From the NCBI GenBank assembly GCA_039794405.1, contig JBDIVL010000039.1:1-36184 (forward strand): a stretch of DNA of 36,184 nt. Direction: 5' to 3'. Numbering within the stretch: position 1 is the stretch's first letter; every line of letters starts with the position of its first letter. The notes beneath the pieces were generated by a model. It was not told the origin of the DNA and searched no databases. It saw only the letters and a program-made list of their open reading frames with translations. The position numbers were made by a program, and so were the translations under genes. Positions 17,607 through 25,676 of the stretch are shown here, piece by piece. The DNA is from JBDIVL01 sp039794405. GTDB lineage: Bacteria > Planctomycetota > Brocadiia > Brocadiales > Brocadiaceae.

Positions 17607-18254
17607 TTGAAAGGTACAAAGATTCCAGTGAAACGAATACAAACCATCTTTATTATATCTTTATTATTAATCGCCATGGGATGTTCAAGTACACCCCCGA
17701 GTCGTTATTCAAGCCTTAGCTATAACAAAACAGATGAATTTAAAAAATCTTATATCCGTCGTGTATTACTTTTGCCATTTGAATATAATATTGACCGCGA
17801 AGCTGTTATTGATGAGGTAACAGAAGCATTTTCAGTGGAATTAAGGAAAATCGGCAGTTTTGAAGTTATCATACCACCGGGAAACAAAACAACACAAAAT
17901 CACGAATATGAAATATGGGTCAAGGGTTCTATTAATCTAAAGATTATCTTAGCGTTGAGGAAGAAATATGATGTGGATGCAATCATATTCGGGAATATTA
18001 CGCACTATCGCCCCTATGAACCTATGCTTCTTGGTGTTAAATTGGGTATGATCTCTACTGATACAGGTGAGGTCATTTGGAGCGCAGATGGTGTATTTGA
18101 CAGTAATGAAAATGAGGTCGCAAAACTGGTAAAATATTATTTTGAAAGTACACACCAAAAAAGTGCTTTATATGGCTGGAAACTTATCCTTCTTTCAATG
18201 AGACGATATTCACAATTTGTAGCAAATCAAATCACAAAAACACTTCAATACTAA
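17607..18254 (+). CDS. Putative lipoprotein with CsgG/LpoB-like core
   Basis: The leader IFIISLLLIAMGC with Cys following Gly indicates a lipoprotein. The mature part begins with RRVLLLPFEYN, a strand typical of CsgG, LpoB and GNA1162-like folds. VDAIIFGNITHY and LGMISTDTGEVIWSADG follow, also as in that fold. This resemblance is by eye and the family is not certain. Such proteins act in the outer membrane or periplasm, in secretion pores or as activators of cell-wall enzymes. The start is either TTG at 17607 or GTG at 17628; neither has a strong ribosome binding site. It follows the coiled-coil lipoprotein by 6 bases. Confidence 0.6.
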   Translation: MKGTKIPVKRIQTIFIISLLLIAMGCSSTPPSRYSSLSYNKTDEFKKSYIRRVLLLPFEYNIDREAVIDEVTEAFSVELRKIGSFEVIIPPGNKTTQNHEYEIWVKGSINLKIILALRKKYDVDAIIFGNITHYRPYEPMLLGVKLGMISTDTGEVIWSADGVFDSNENEVAKLVKYYFESTHQKSALYGWKLILLSMRRYSQFVANQITKTLQY

Positions 18255-18853
18255 ACTTCTCAACTCGTAATAATTCACCATGAAGATGCAAATTAATGCG
18301 TAAAACGGATACGAAACAGTCCTCGCAACCAATTCTCCCAATTACCTTTGACAAAAATCGTACATGGTTACAAGATTCCTCATTCCGCTTCCGTTTCATT
18401 TAAAATGGACAGTTATGATCTTATCAAATGGGAAAAATATTACATTATCACAGGAAAAAAGTATCCGGATTTCATGCCTCTATTTATCCAAAAAAATATT
18501 TTCTAAAGAAATATTTTATATTTTAAACTAGTAACCAACTAATTTTCAGGAACTTAAAGAAAATTTTATTTTTATTTTCACCCCACTTTTTTATCATAAT
18601 AAACACGGCACACACGTTGCTTAACAATAAAGCGAACTTCTTCTAAAAATGAAAGACTTTATTTTGGGTTTATCTTTGCGAATGGGTCGAGTTAAAAACA
18701 ATCTGTATTTTACGAGTATTCAACTATCAGCGGTCAGCCTGTAATTTCTGCCCAGTACTGATAGCTGTTTATTGACAGCTTATAACCTTATTTAGGAATC
18801 AGTGGTTTCGTATCCTTTTATTTGCAATTTCAGAAAAATACCGGGAAACAACC
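18255..18853. other. 600-bp leader region upstream of fliK
   Basis: No gene is supported. The region holds a sigma-54 promoter match (18606-18621) and a degenerate AGCTGATAG-type repeat tract (about 18722-18785). The rest is AT-rich. Confidence 0.5.
18606..18621 (+). promoter_or_regulatory. Sigma-54 promoter upstream of fliK
   Basis: CGGCACACACGTTGCT has the -24 GG (18607-18608) and -12 GC (18619-18620) with the required 10 bases between. It matches the sigma-54 consensus (TGGCACG-N4-TTGCW) except at its first base and the base after GGCAC. Transcription would start near 18632, about 220 bases before fliK. Confidence 0.7.
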
Positions 18854-20545
18854 ATGTCAGAACTAACTGTAGAGCTATTCGATAGCAACCACTCATCGGA
18901 AAACCTGTATACCAGAACCACAAATATACCTGATTCTCACTCTGATGCAACAGACACAAGTTCCATCCAATCTGAAACTAGTACAGAAGATATTGAGACT
19001 GGAGAGAATATTTCGTTCCATGAAATCTTTAGTCAATACATAACACAGACGGCATCCTTTCCACCAGGCATGCAAGAACCAAATAACCCTAAATTAAACC
19101 CAGACACAATAGGAATACATCACGAAAAAAATCTATTTGCCGTAAACGAACAAGTATTAAACTCTGTTCATTCTACGGACATTTTGCATCAAAACCCTTT
19201 AACAAATCTCATTTATTCTCCTCAGGTTGAGAATAGCAATATTGAAGAAAATACTGATGTACTCGCTGATAATCTTTTCGCATCAAACACCGGTAATCAG
19301 AATTCTCTTAAATCATCCTTTATCCCCCTATCTCAAGAGGAAAGCGGGAAAAATACAAAGGGAGTAAGGGAAACTGACCTAACTCAAAGCAAAGAGTTTA
19401 CCAATATAAATAATCAGAATCCCCTGTTTCCGGGAGAAAGACCATTCACAGAAAATTTAGTACCTGAAAGTATAATCCCGGAAACAGAAAACAGAGAGTT
19501 ATGTCCACAAAAGAATCTTAATAGCCTTCAGGATCCCCATAAAACCTTAAATAGTCCAACAAACTACCATATTACAACCGAAAAAGATAAAAATCTCCTG
19601 GAACTTCACTTTTCTCATAGAGGGTTAAAAGAAATTCCGGATGTAAACATGAAGGAGTTACCATGGACATTCAAGATGATGGCTCAGGAACTCTCAAATG
19701 AGAACAACCGCAATGCTCCTATATTTGCAGGAAATAATACACCAAACGCAATAGAAGAAAACAAAGAAAAGGGCATATCAGGAATACAGGGAGATATATC
19801 TTCCAGCCATAATATCTTCAATACATCGGAAACAAACAATCAGCAAGATTTATTCGAAAATTCCGATCAAAGACAAGACATCTCTGATTTTATGTCCTCT
19901 GATACATCTATACAGAAAACAGGTAAAGAGTCATCCTTTATAATAGATACTCAAAAAACACTAGATAACATACAGTCAGATACAGTCGGTCCTCAATTCA
20001 ATCTCTCTTTAGATAATAGAACAACATCTTTATCAGAAAGTTATAAAAGCAACATGGGTTATTCTTCTCATGGCACATCCATCACAGGCATGGAAGACAT
20101 GCATATGAATATTATGGAGCAAATCTTCCAAAAAATACAGTTGGTAACCCATGGAGATAAGTCTGAGATAAAACTACATCTTAATCCACCGGATCTTGGC
20201 AGTGTAAAAATCCATTTCATTGAAGAACATGATGAGATAGAGGCAAAAATCTTTGTTGATAATGCAGAAGTCAAAGCAGCTATAGAACATAATTCGCATC
20301 ATCTTAAAGAATCTATAGCAGCCAACGGGGTAGAAATTCATAAATTAGAAGTATACATACAAGATGATGACGAAAATAAACGAAAATCATTTGAAAATTT
20401 CAATCCAGGAAATCCGCAACAGCAAAATGATAGCAGGGAAAGCCAGAAAGGATATTATTCTCCAGACGAGGAAAATATGAATGACAACCCGCAAACAGAA
20501 ACACACAGGAAAATACATAACTTAATGATTGATTACATCATATAA
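18854..20545 (+). CDS. fliK: Flagellar hook-length control protein FliK
   Basis: FliK is exported during hook assembly, measures hook length and switches the export gate from hook to filament substrates. Of 563 residues, the first 400 are polar, Asn/Ser/Thr/Glu-rich and low in complexity, as expected of the ruler part. The conserved Flg_hook domain lies near 435-515, with SEIKLHLNPPDLGSVKIHF, AEVKAAIEHNSHHLKESIA and GVEIHKLEVYIQ. It opens the flagellar gene run and ends 11 bases before flgD, the usual pairing. No ribosome binding site stands out; CGGGA lies 12 bases upstream of the ATG. Confidence 0.88.
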   Translation: MSELTVELFDSNHSSENLYTRTTNIPDSHSDATDTSSIQSETSTEDIETGENISFHEIFSQYITQTASFPPGMQEPNNPKLNPDTIGIHHEKNLFAVNEQVLNSVHSTDILHQNPLTNLIYSPQVENSNIEENTDVLADNLFASNTGNQNSLKSSFIPLSQEESGKNTKGVRETDLTQSKEFTNINNQNPLFPGERPFTENLVPESIIPETENRELCPQKNLNSLQDPHKTLNSPTNYHITTEKDKNLLELHFSHRGLKEIPDVNMKELPWTFKMMAQELSNENNRNAPIFAGNNTPNAIEENKEKGISGIQGDISSSHNIFNTSETNNQQDLFENSDQRQDISDFMSSDTSIQKTGKESSFIIDTQKTLDNIQSDTVGPQFNLSLDNRTTSLSESYKSNMGYSSHGTSITGMEDMHMNIMEQIFQKIQLVTHGDKSEIKLHLNPPDLGSVKIHFIEEHDEIEAKIFVDNAEVKAAIEHNSHHLKESIAANGVEIHKLEVYIQDDDENKRKSFENFNPGNPQQQNDSRESQKGYYSPDEENMNDNPQTETHRKIHNLMIDYII

Positions 20546-20556
20546 GGAGATAAAAC

Positions 20557-21039
20557 ATGGGCACATCAAGTACTTCAAGCTTAAGTTCAGAAATTACCAT
20601 GGAAAATTTTTTAACGCTCTTCGTAACACAACTACAAAATCAAAATCCACTTGATCCTACTGATAACACCGAATTTATGTCTCAATTAGCACAATTTAGC
20701 ACATTAGAGCAAGCGCAAGAACAGACAGAATACCTTTCAGACATAACGAGTCTTGAGACGGCATCATTACAACTGGACCAAATATCTATGGCATCTGCGT
20801 TTATTGGAAAAACCGTAAAATACAGCAGCGATGACAGTGACAGCGGAGATGAAACTCTTTCGGGTGTCGTTGATGGAGTAAAACTTGAAGAAGACGGAAC
20901 AGTGTCTTTCATTATTAACGGCGAATCTGTTTCCATCTCAAATTTCGTAGAGGTCGAAAATTCATCTACAAAGAATGGCAACACATCTATAACAACATCA
21001 TCGTCGAATATTCTGTCAAAATTGTTTGGTAGGGAGTGA
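20557..21039 (+). CDS. flgD: Flagellar hook-capping protein FlgD
   Basis: FlgD caps the growing hook and guides FlgE polymerisation. The N-terminal block is diagnostic: ENFLTLFVTQLQNQNPLDPTDNTEFMSQLAQFSTLEQ (residues 12-48, quoted here by its ends EN and EQ). Then comes SAFIGKTVKYSS. At 160 residues it is short, like Gram-positive FlgD, and seems to lack the full C-terminal Ig-like part. AGGAG lies close before the ATG. Downstream the usual flgE partner is displaced by an S23-type ORF and repeats. Confidence 0.93.
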   Translation: MGTSSTSSLSSEITMENFLTLFVTQLQNQNPLDPTDNTEFMSQLAQFSTLEQAQEQTEYLSDITSLETASLQLDQISMASAFIGKTVKYSSDDSDSGDETLSGVVDGVKLEEDGTVSFIINGESVSISNFVEVENSSTKNGNTSITTSSSNILSKLFGRE

Positions 21040-21050
21040 GGAAGTAGGCA

Positions 21051-21078
21051 GTGAATAGTGAATAGTAGATAGTGGATA
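21051..21078 (+). repeat. Heptanucleotide repeat tract, left of the S23-type ORF
   Basis: Four 7-base units (GTGAATA, GTGAATA, GTAGATA, GTGGATA) follow head-to-tail just after flgD. The same units recur at 21450-21477 and, inverted, at 21512-21560. Confidence 0.9.
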
Positions 21079-21085
21079 AAGTAAG

Positions 21086-21445
21086 ATGGAAAAAAAGATA
21101 AGAAATTTTAAAGATTTAAAAATTTGGCAGAAGGGAACTGAATTAGTAAGAATGGTTTATAAAATAACCTGTTCTTTCCCATCTACGGAAGTATATGGTA
21201 TTGTTAGTCAAATGAGAAGATCTGCTGTGTCGATTCCTTCAAATACGGCAGAAGGTTTTATGAGAAGGCATAACAAAGAATTTAAGCAGTTTTTGTATAT
21301 TGCCCTTGGTTCCTTAGCAGAGTTGGAAACACAACTTATCATCTCTGAACAGTTAGGTTTTTCTAAAAATGAAAAGGGCAAAAGTATTCTAGATAATATT
21401 AACGAGCTAAATAAAATGATAATGGGACTAATTAAATGTCTGTAA
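21086..21445 (+). CDS. Four-helix-bundle protein of the 23S rRNA intervening-sequence (S23) family
   Basis: This 119-residue all-helical protein has the family signatures NFKDLKIWQKG (residues 7-17), SQMRRSAVSIPSNTAEG (41-57) and FLYIALGSLAELETQL (69-84). The family (S23/TIGR02436, related to the Avd accessory protein of diversity-generating retroelements) is often encoded within 23S rRNA insertions. The molecular role is not settled; nucleic-acid binding is proposed. Here it sits between flgD and flgE, where it has no expected place. It is bracketed by heptanucleotide repeats in direct and inverted orientation, which suggests that the gene and its flanks arrived as a unit. Confidence 0.88.
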   Translation: MEKKIRNFKDLKIWQKGTELVRMVYKITCSFPSTEVYGIVSQMRRSAVSIPSNTAEGFMRRHNKEFKQFLYIALGSLAELETQLIISEQLGFSKNEKGKSILDNINELNKMIMGLIKCL

Positions 21446-21449
21446 AACA

Positions 21450-21477
21450 GTGAATAGTGGATAGTAGATAGTGAATA
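21450..21477 (+). repeat. Heptanucleotide repeat tract, right of the S23-type ORF
   Basis: The units GTGAATA, GTGGATA, GTAGATA and GTGAATA run in the same orientation as the tract at 21051-21078. This gives nearly exact direct repeats on both sides of the S23-type ORF. Confidence 0.9.
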
Positions 21478-21511
21478 GCAAAACATGTAAGCTTACTAAT
21501 ATTACTTTCAC

Positions 21512-21560
21512 TATCCACTATCCACTATCCACTATTCACTATTCACTAAATACTATTCAC
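21512..21560 (-). repeat. Inverted heptanucleotide repeat tract before flgE
   Basis: Seven 7-base units (three TATCCAC, then TATTCAC, TATTCAC, TAAATAC, TATTCAC) are the reverse complement type of the units at 21051 and 21450. RNA across 21450-21560 could fold into a long imperfect hairpin directly upstream of flgE. Confidence 0.9.
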
Positions 21561-21601
21561 TATATAACTAACACATAAATCTTTTCGAAAGGAGGCGTAC
21601 C

Positions 21602-23185
21602 ATGGGCCTTGGTGGTGCACTATATTCAGGAGTATCGGGCATTCGCGCCCATCAAAACTTGTTGGACGTAATCGGTAATAATTTGTCAAATATTAATACC
21701 TACGGATACAAATCATCCCGATTATTATTTTCCGATCTATTGAGTCAATCACTCTCAAATGGGAAAAGCGGTAATCCGATGCAATTAGGAAAGGGTGTAA
21801 ATACGGGAAGCATAACATCAAATTTTGCTCAGGGAACATTAGAAAGCACCAATAATGCCCTTGACTTTGCCATCCAGGGCGATGGGTTTTTTGTAGTAAG
21901 TGGGGGAGATAAAAACTTTTTCACAAGAGTAGGCGCCTTTTCCACGGATGAAAATAATTATCTCATCGATTCGAACACCGGCTATAAAGTTTTGGATACC
22001 AATGGTGATGCCATTACCATTCCTTATGATTCAACTGTTGCAGGCAAGGCAACATCCAAAGTTTACCTTACCGGAAACCTAAATGCAGCATCGACAAGCT
22101 CAACTGCTGAAGTAGTAATAATGGATAGTGCCCTTACGGAAAGTAGTTCAGCAGCAACCACAACAACGCTATTAAACGACCTCGACTCTAATACAACGGA
22201 CTATTCGGCCGGAGATACCATTCTCATTACCGGAACAAAGTCTGATGGAACAAGCGTATCTGCAACATATACTTATGCTGCTAGTGATACGGTTCAGGAT
22301 CTGATAGATGCAATAAATACCGCATTTTCAGGTGATGCAACAGCTTCTCTAGATAGCACAGGAAAGATCGTTCTTAAGTCAGACGATCCAGGAGAAGATA
22401 ATTTATCTCTCACCCTTGTCGATAACGGTACAACGAAGACAACATGGACGGATCACTCATTTCATGGCATGACGTATACCACTTCAGTAGATATCTATGA
22501 TACTCAAGGTACCAAACACTCAATTACCCTCAGATTTACAAAACAGGGTGATAATACATGGGATCTTACTGCTTCCATGAACAGTAGCGACGGCACATTC
22601 AGTAGCAGCGGTAACACGATAGAGGGAATTTCATTCAACGAAGATGGTACATATCAAACAATTAGTTCAAGCGGCAGCAATGATAACAAACTCCAATTCA
22701 AATTTAATGGTATGGGCAGTACCCAAACGGTAACCTTTAATCTTGGTACTTCAGGGAGTGATGATGGCCTTACACAGTATGGCAGCGACTCAACGGCCGC
22801 AGTCTCAAGTCAAGATGGTTATGAATACGGCGCTTTTGATTCTATATCTGTAGACTCAGATGGTACCATGGAAGCATTATACACCAATGGTATCACACAG
22901 ACTATTGCAACAATGAGGATAGCATTATTTAACAACCTTGGTGGTTTAGCAAAGGCAGGAGATAACCTGTATACGCAAACCTCAGCCTCCGGAGAACCTA
23001 TCTATGTAACTGCTGGCTCTGGCCGGGCAGGCTCAATATCCAGCGGTTTCTTAGAAGGTTCTAACGTAGATATGGCTACAGAATTGACTTCATTAATCAC
23101 CGCCCAGAGAGGATTCCAGCTCAATACAAAGGTTATCACCACCGCTGACGAAGTACTTGCGGAAGCCGTTAATTTAAAGAGATAA
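21602..23185 (+). CDS. flgE: Flagellar hook protein FlgE
   Basis: FlgE polymerises into the hook. The 527 residues start with the D0 helix and rod-hook motif (SGVSGIRAHQNLLDVIGNNL, then NINTYGYKSSR). They end with the matching helix SNVDMATELTSLITAQRGFQ followed by LNTKVITTADEVL. DFAIQGDGFFVVSGG marks the conserved D1 region. The central 170-400 portion is Ser/Thr/Asp-rich and is the surface-exposed variable part. A strong AAAGGAGG ribosome binding site lies nine bases before the ATG. Confidence 0.94.
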   Translation: MGLGGALYSGVSGIRAHQNLLDVIGNNLSNINTYGYKSSRLLFSDLLSQSLSNGKSGNPMQLGKGVNTGSITSNFAQGTLESTNNALDFAIQGDGFFVVSGGDKNFFTRVGAFSTDENNYLIDSNTGYKVLDTNGDAITIPYDSTVAGKATSKVYLTGNLNAASTSSTAEVVIMDSALTESSSAATTTTLLNDLDSNTTDYSAGDTILITGTKSDGTSVSATYTYAASDTVQDLIDAINTAFSGDATASLDSTGKIVLKSDDPGEDNLSLTLVDNGTTKTTWTDHSFHGMTYTTSVDIYDTQGTKHSITLRFTKQGDNTWDLTASMNSSDGTFSSSGNTIEGISFNEDGTYQTISSSGSNDNKLQFKFNGMGSTQTVTFNLGTSGSDDGLTQYGSDSTAAVSSQDGYEYGAFDSISVDSDGTMEALYTNGITQTIATMRIALFNNLGGLAKAGDNLYTQTSASGEPIYVTAGSGRAGSISSGFLEGSNVDMATELTSLITAQRGFQLNTKVITTADEVLAEAVNLKR

Positions 23186-23237
23186 ATGAGACCATTATTT
23201 AATTAGTCATTTGGCGACTTTTTTATAACACCTCTGT

Positions 23238-23334
23238 TAGGGGGCGAACCTTGTGTTCGCCCTTGCCCTGACCCTACATTGTTCAAAACATTTATGTTTG
23301 TTCCCATTTTGGCGAATATAAGGTTCTCCCCTAC
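23238..23334 (+). repeat. Dispersed palindromic repeat A, copy 1
   Basis: The ends are imperfect inverted repeats of about 23 bases (left TAGGGGGCGAACCTTGTG, right ending AAGGTTCTCCCCTA). A copy with an inverted core is at 35981-36067. The 97-base size and terminal inversion resemble a MITE, but no target duplication was recognised. Confidence 0.8.
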
Positions 23335-23712
23335 AAAAGAATTTTGAAATTTCCAGACGTTAAACTATCACCACTTTTTTAACATCCTGTAAATTTTTTA
23401 AACATCTCCTCTTGTTACTGAGAAAATTTATTCAGCCCATGAGGAAATATTTACCCACCTGTCTCAAAAATTTGTATATCATCTCACCAAAATTTTCCTC
23501 CATATTATGCAAAATGTGCTGTTACATAGTATCGGAACGAAAACACACACCCTCTTCATTTTGGCCGAAGGGAAAAATCTGTAAACCTTGTAATATCAAT
23601 GACCAAAAGATTTCTCGCTACACTCGAAATGATATTTTTTGCTCGTTTTCGTTCAGACACTCTATAACACTTTATAGGGAATAAGCATATTATATAAATT
23701 TATTCATGTGTT

Positions 23713-23728
23713 TGGTATCAAGATTGCT
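23713..23728 (+). promoter_or_regulatory. Sigma-54-like promoter upstream of flgF
   Basis: TGGTATCAAGATTGCT keeps GG (23714-23715) and GC (23726-23727) ten bases apart and a perfect TTGCT. The TGGCA half is weaker (T for C). It lies about 220 bases before flgF, like the fliK site. Confidence 0.5.
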
Positions 23729-23945
23729 CTTCTGAAAGTAGACAAAAACTTTTCACATTTTATATGCGATTAACCTTCACAAATGAGTCGAGTTTAAAAA
23801 ATAAGTATGCATTGTATAAGCAATCAGCTATTGTACAGAAACTGCTGGCTAACCGCTGATAGCCGATTGCTGACTGCTCACGATCTTTTTTATCGGTCTG
23901 AGGCTTCGTTTCGCTAGAACTTCTCTTGATACATGGAGGATACAC

Positions 23946-24671
23946 ATGATTGTAGGACTATATACGGGTGCATCAAGTATGATAAGCCAGGCAGATTACC
24001 AGGCAATTATAGCTCGTAACCTTGCAAATATAAATACCGTTGGATACAAAAAGAACGTTGCAGTCTTTCAGTCCTATATCTCCTCCCGGGATAAAAATCA
24101 AACATCAGCAAAGGGAACTGGAAGCAGTATAGGAACAGTTGCTACTGATTTTTCTGAAGGCGGATTGGAATATACGGGAAATAACCTTGATATTTCTATA
24201 AAAGGGGAAGGTTTTTTTACTGTTCGCACAAATGATGGTACCCGATATACGAGAAAGGGGCAGTTTACCTTATCACGGGATATGAAAATTATCACACAGG
24301 AAGGCTGGTACCTGTTAAACAACGGCAACGAAATTCAAGTCCCACCAAACACAAAAAACATCACAGTTAAATCAAATGGAATTATTGTAGCTGATGGGAA
24401 AGAGATGGGGAAAGTTAGTGTGGTTACTATTCCAAACTTAAAGAATCTTGAGCCTGTCGGAGGAAGCGCTTATAAATTACCCGATAAGGCAGAACAGCCA
24501 GAGGAATCAACCAATTTTGAAATAGCACAACGCTATCTAGAAAAATCAAATGTAGATGCAATAGATGAGATGGTCAATATGATTGCTAATATGAGAGGTT
24601 ATCAAGTCGGTTATAAGGTCACAGATTCCATTGACGAGACACTGAAGAAGCTTATTAATCTTGCAACGTAA
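23946..24671 (+). CDS. flgF: Flagellar proximal rod protein FlgF
   Basis: The 241-residue rod protein has the N-terminal signature YQAIIARNLANINTVGYKKN and the core NLDISIKGEGFFTVRTNDGT. The C-terminal LEKSNVDAIDEMVNMIANMR is followed by GYQVGYKVTDSIDETL. It is shorter than flgG next door and its N-terminal repeat is more divergent, so FlgF is the best assignment; an additional FlgG-like rod paralogue cannot be ruled out. ATGGAGGA before the start gives a clear ribosome binding site. Confidence 0.85.
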   Translation: MIVGLYTGASSMISQADYQAIIARNLANINTVGYKKNVAVFQSYISSRDKNQTSAKGTGSSIGTVATDFSEGGLEYTGNNLDISIKGEGFFTVRTNDGTRYTRKGQFTLSRDMKIITQEGWYLLNNGNEIQVPPNTKNITVKSNGIIVADGKEMGKVSVVTIPNLKNLEPVGGSAYKLPDKAEQPEESTNFEIAQRYLEKSNVDAIDEMVNMIANMRGYQVGYKVTDSIDETLKKLINLAT

Positions 24672-24767
24672 GGACAACACATGAAAACTTATACACCCAT
24701 ACACTCATCTACCCATATACCCATACACTCATTTACCCATTCACTCACTTAAAAGGAGACATATCTT
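24672..24767. repeat. Degenerate ACCCATACACTCAT repeats between flgF and flgG
   Basis: Between about 24697 and 24750 the phrases CCCATACACTCAT and TACCCAT recur two to three times. They resemble the short tandem repeats seen elsewhere in this flagellar region but have a different unit. Confidence 0.6.
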
Positions 24768-25547
24768 ATGATTAGAGCATTATATACTGCCGCTACGGGC
24801 ATGAAGGCACAACAGCTTTACCTGGATAATGTCGCAAACAATTTGGCAAATATAAACACTACAGGATTCAAAAGAAGTCAGGTGAACTTCCAGGATCTTC
24901 TTTATGATAAGAAGTTCATAGCAGGTTCTGAGTCCACGCAGGGGTTTGAGATACCTGCAGGTATACAACTGGGTGGTGGTGTAAGACCAATCTCAACCTC
25001 CAAGGTATTTACCCAGGGAAATCAGCAGACCACCAATAGATCGCTGGATCTCGCCATTGAAGGGAATGGTTTCTTTCAAATCAATCGCCCAGATGGCCTG
25101 ATTGCATACACACGCGATGGTTCTTTTGAATTAAACAGTAAGGGTGAAGTTGTAACGGCAGATGGATTACCCTTGTCACCGTCCATTACGATACAAGACG
25201 CTAAAGAGATTTCAGTTGGAACTGATGGGACTGTATATGTAAAAGGATCTGACGGCAGCATTCAAAACGTGGGGCAAATTATGGTAGCAAACTTTCCTAA
25301 TCCATCAGGGTTAGATAATATAGGAAGGAATTTATATTTAGAAACAATAGCATCAGGCGCTCCGATAGTCTCAGCGCCAGGAGAACAGGGTACAGGTGAA
25401 ATTTATCAGGGCGTCCTTGAGAATTCTAACGTAGAAACAGTCACGGAACTTGTTAACCTCATCACTGCTCAGCGTGCATACGAAATTAATTCCAGGGCAA
25501 TAAAGGCAAGCGACGAAATGCTGTCTACTATTAATAATATGAGCTAA
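24768..25547 (+). CDS. flgG: Flagellar distal rod protein FlgG
   Basis: FlgG forms the distal rod that crosses the peptidoglycan and outer membrane. The 259 residues match the family closely: IRALYTAATGMKAQQLYLDN, ANINTTGFKRSQVNFQDLLY, SLDLAIEGNGFFQI, and the C-terminal NSNVETVTELVNLITAQRAY. Length is typical (about 260). AAGGAGA stands about 10 bases before the ATG. Degenerate 7-base repeats follow in the gap before flgA. Confidence 0.96.
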   Translation: MIRALYTAATGMKAQQLYLDNVANNLANINTTGFKRSQVNFQDLLYDKKFIAGSESTQGFEIPAGIQLGGGVRPISTSKVFTQGNQQTTNRSLDLAIEGNGFFQINRPDGLIAYTRDGSFELNSKGEVVTADGLPLSPSITIQDAKEISVGTDGTVYVKGSDGSIQNVGQIMVANFPNPSGLDNIGRNLYLETIASGAPIVSAPGEQGTGEIYQGVLENSNVETVTELVNLITAQRAYEINSRAIKASDEMLSTINNMS

Positions 25548-25556
25548 AAAAGTACA

Positions 25557-25614
25557 ATAGATAGTGAGTAGTAGGTAGCAGATAGTAAATACCTCCTATA
25601 AACTATTCACTAAC
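25557..25614. repeat. Degenerate heptanucleotide repeats between flgG and flgA
   Basis: Units such as ATAGATA, GTGAGTA, GTAGGTA and GTAAATA are followed by CTATTCACTAACTATT. This is the same direct-then-inverted heptamer style that flanks the S23-type ORF, but here without a gene between. Confidence 0.7.
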
Positions 25615-25676
25615 TATTGCCTTATCAATTATCGGCTATTAGCTTTCATCTCAAAGTTAAGAAAGGGTGAATAATC

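Larger units (their letters stand above)
23186..23945. other. 760-bp flgE-flgF gap
   Basis: No gene is credible. It contains dispersed repeat A copy 1 (23238-23334), a sigma-54 promoter match (23713-23728) and a degenerate AGCTGATAG-type tract (about 23817-23880). The middle part (23340-23690) is AT-rich with no recognisable content. Confidence 0.5.

Noticed and set aside
23412..23684. 90-codon frame between flgE and flgF
   Set aside because: No ribosome binding site, no domain, and composition like the surrounding AT-rich spacer.
25620..25650. GCCGATAA, a perfect sigma-28 -10 element, on the minus strand
   Set aside because: No matching -35 at the right distance, no gene downstream on that strand, and it lies within the AGCTGATAG-type repeat phrase.
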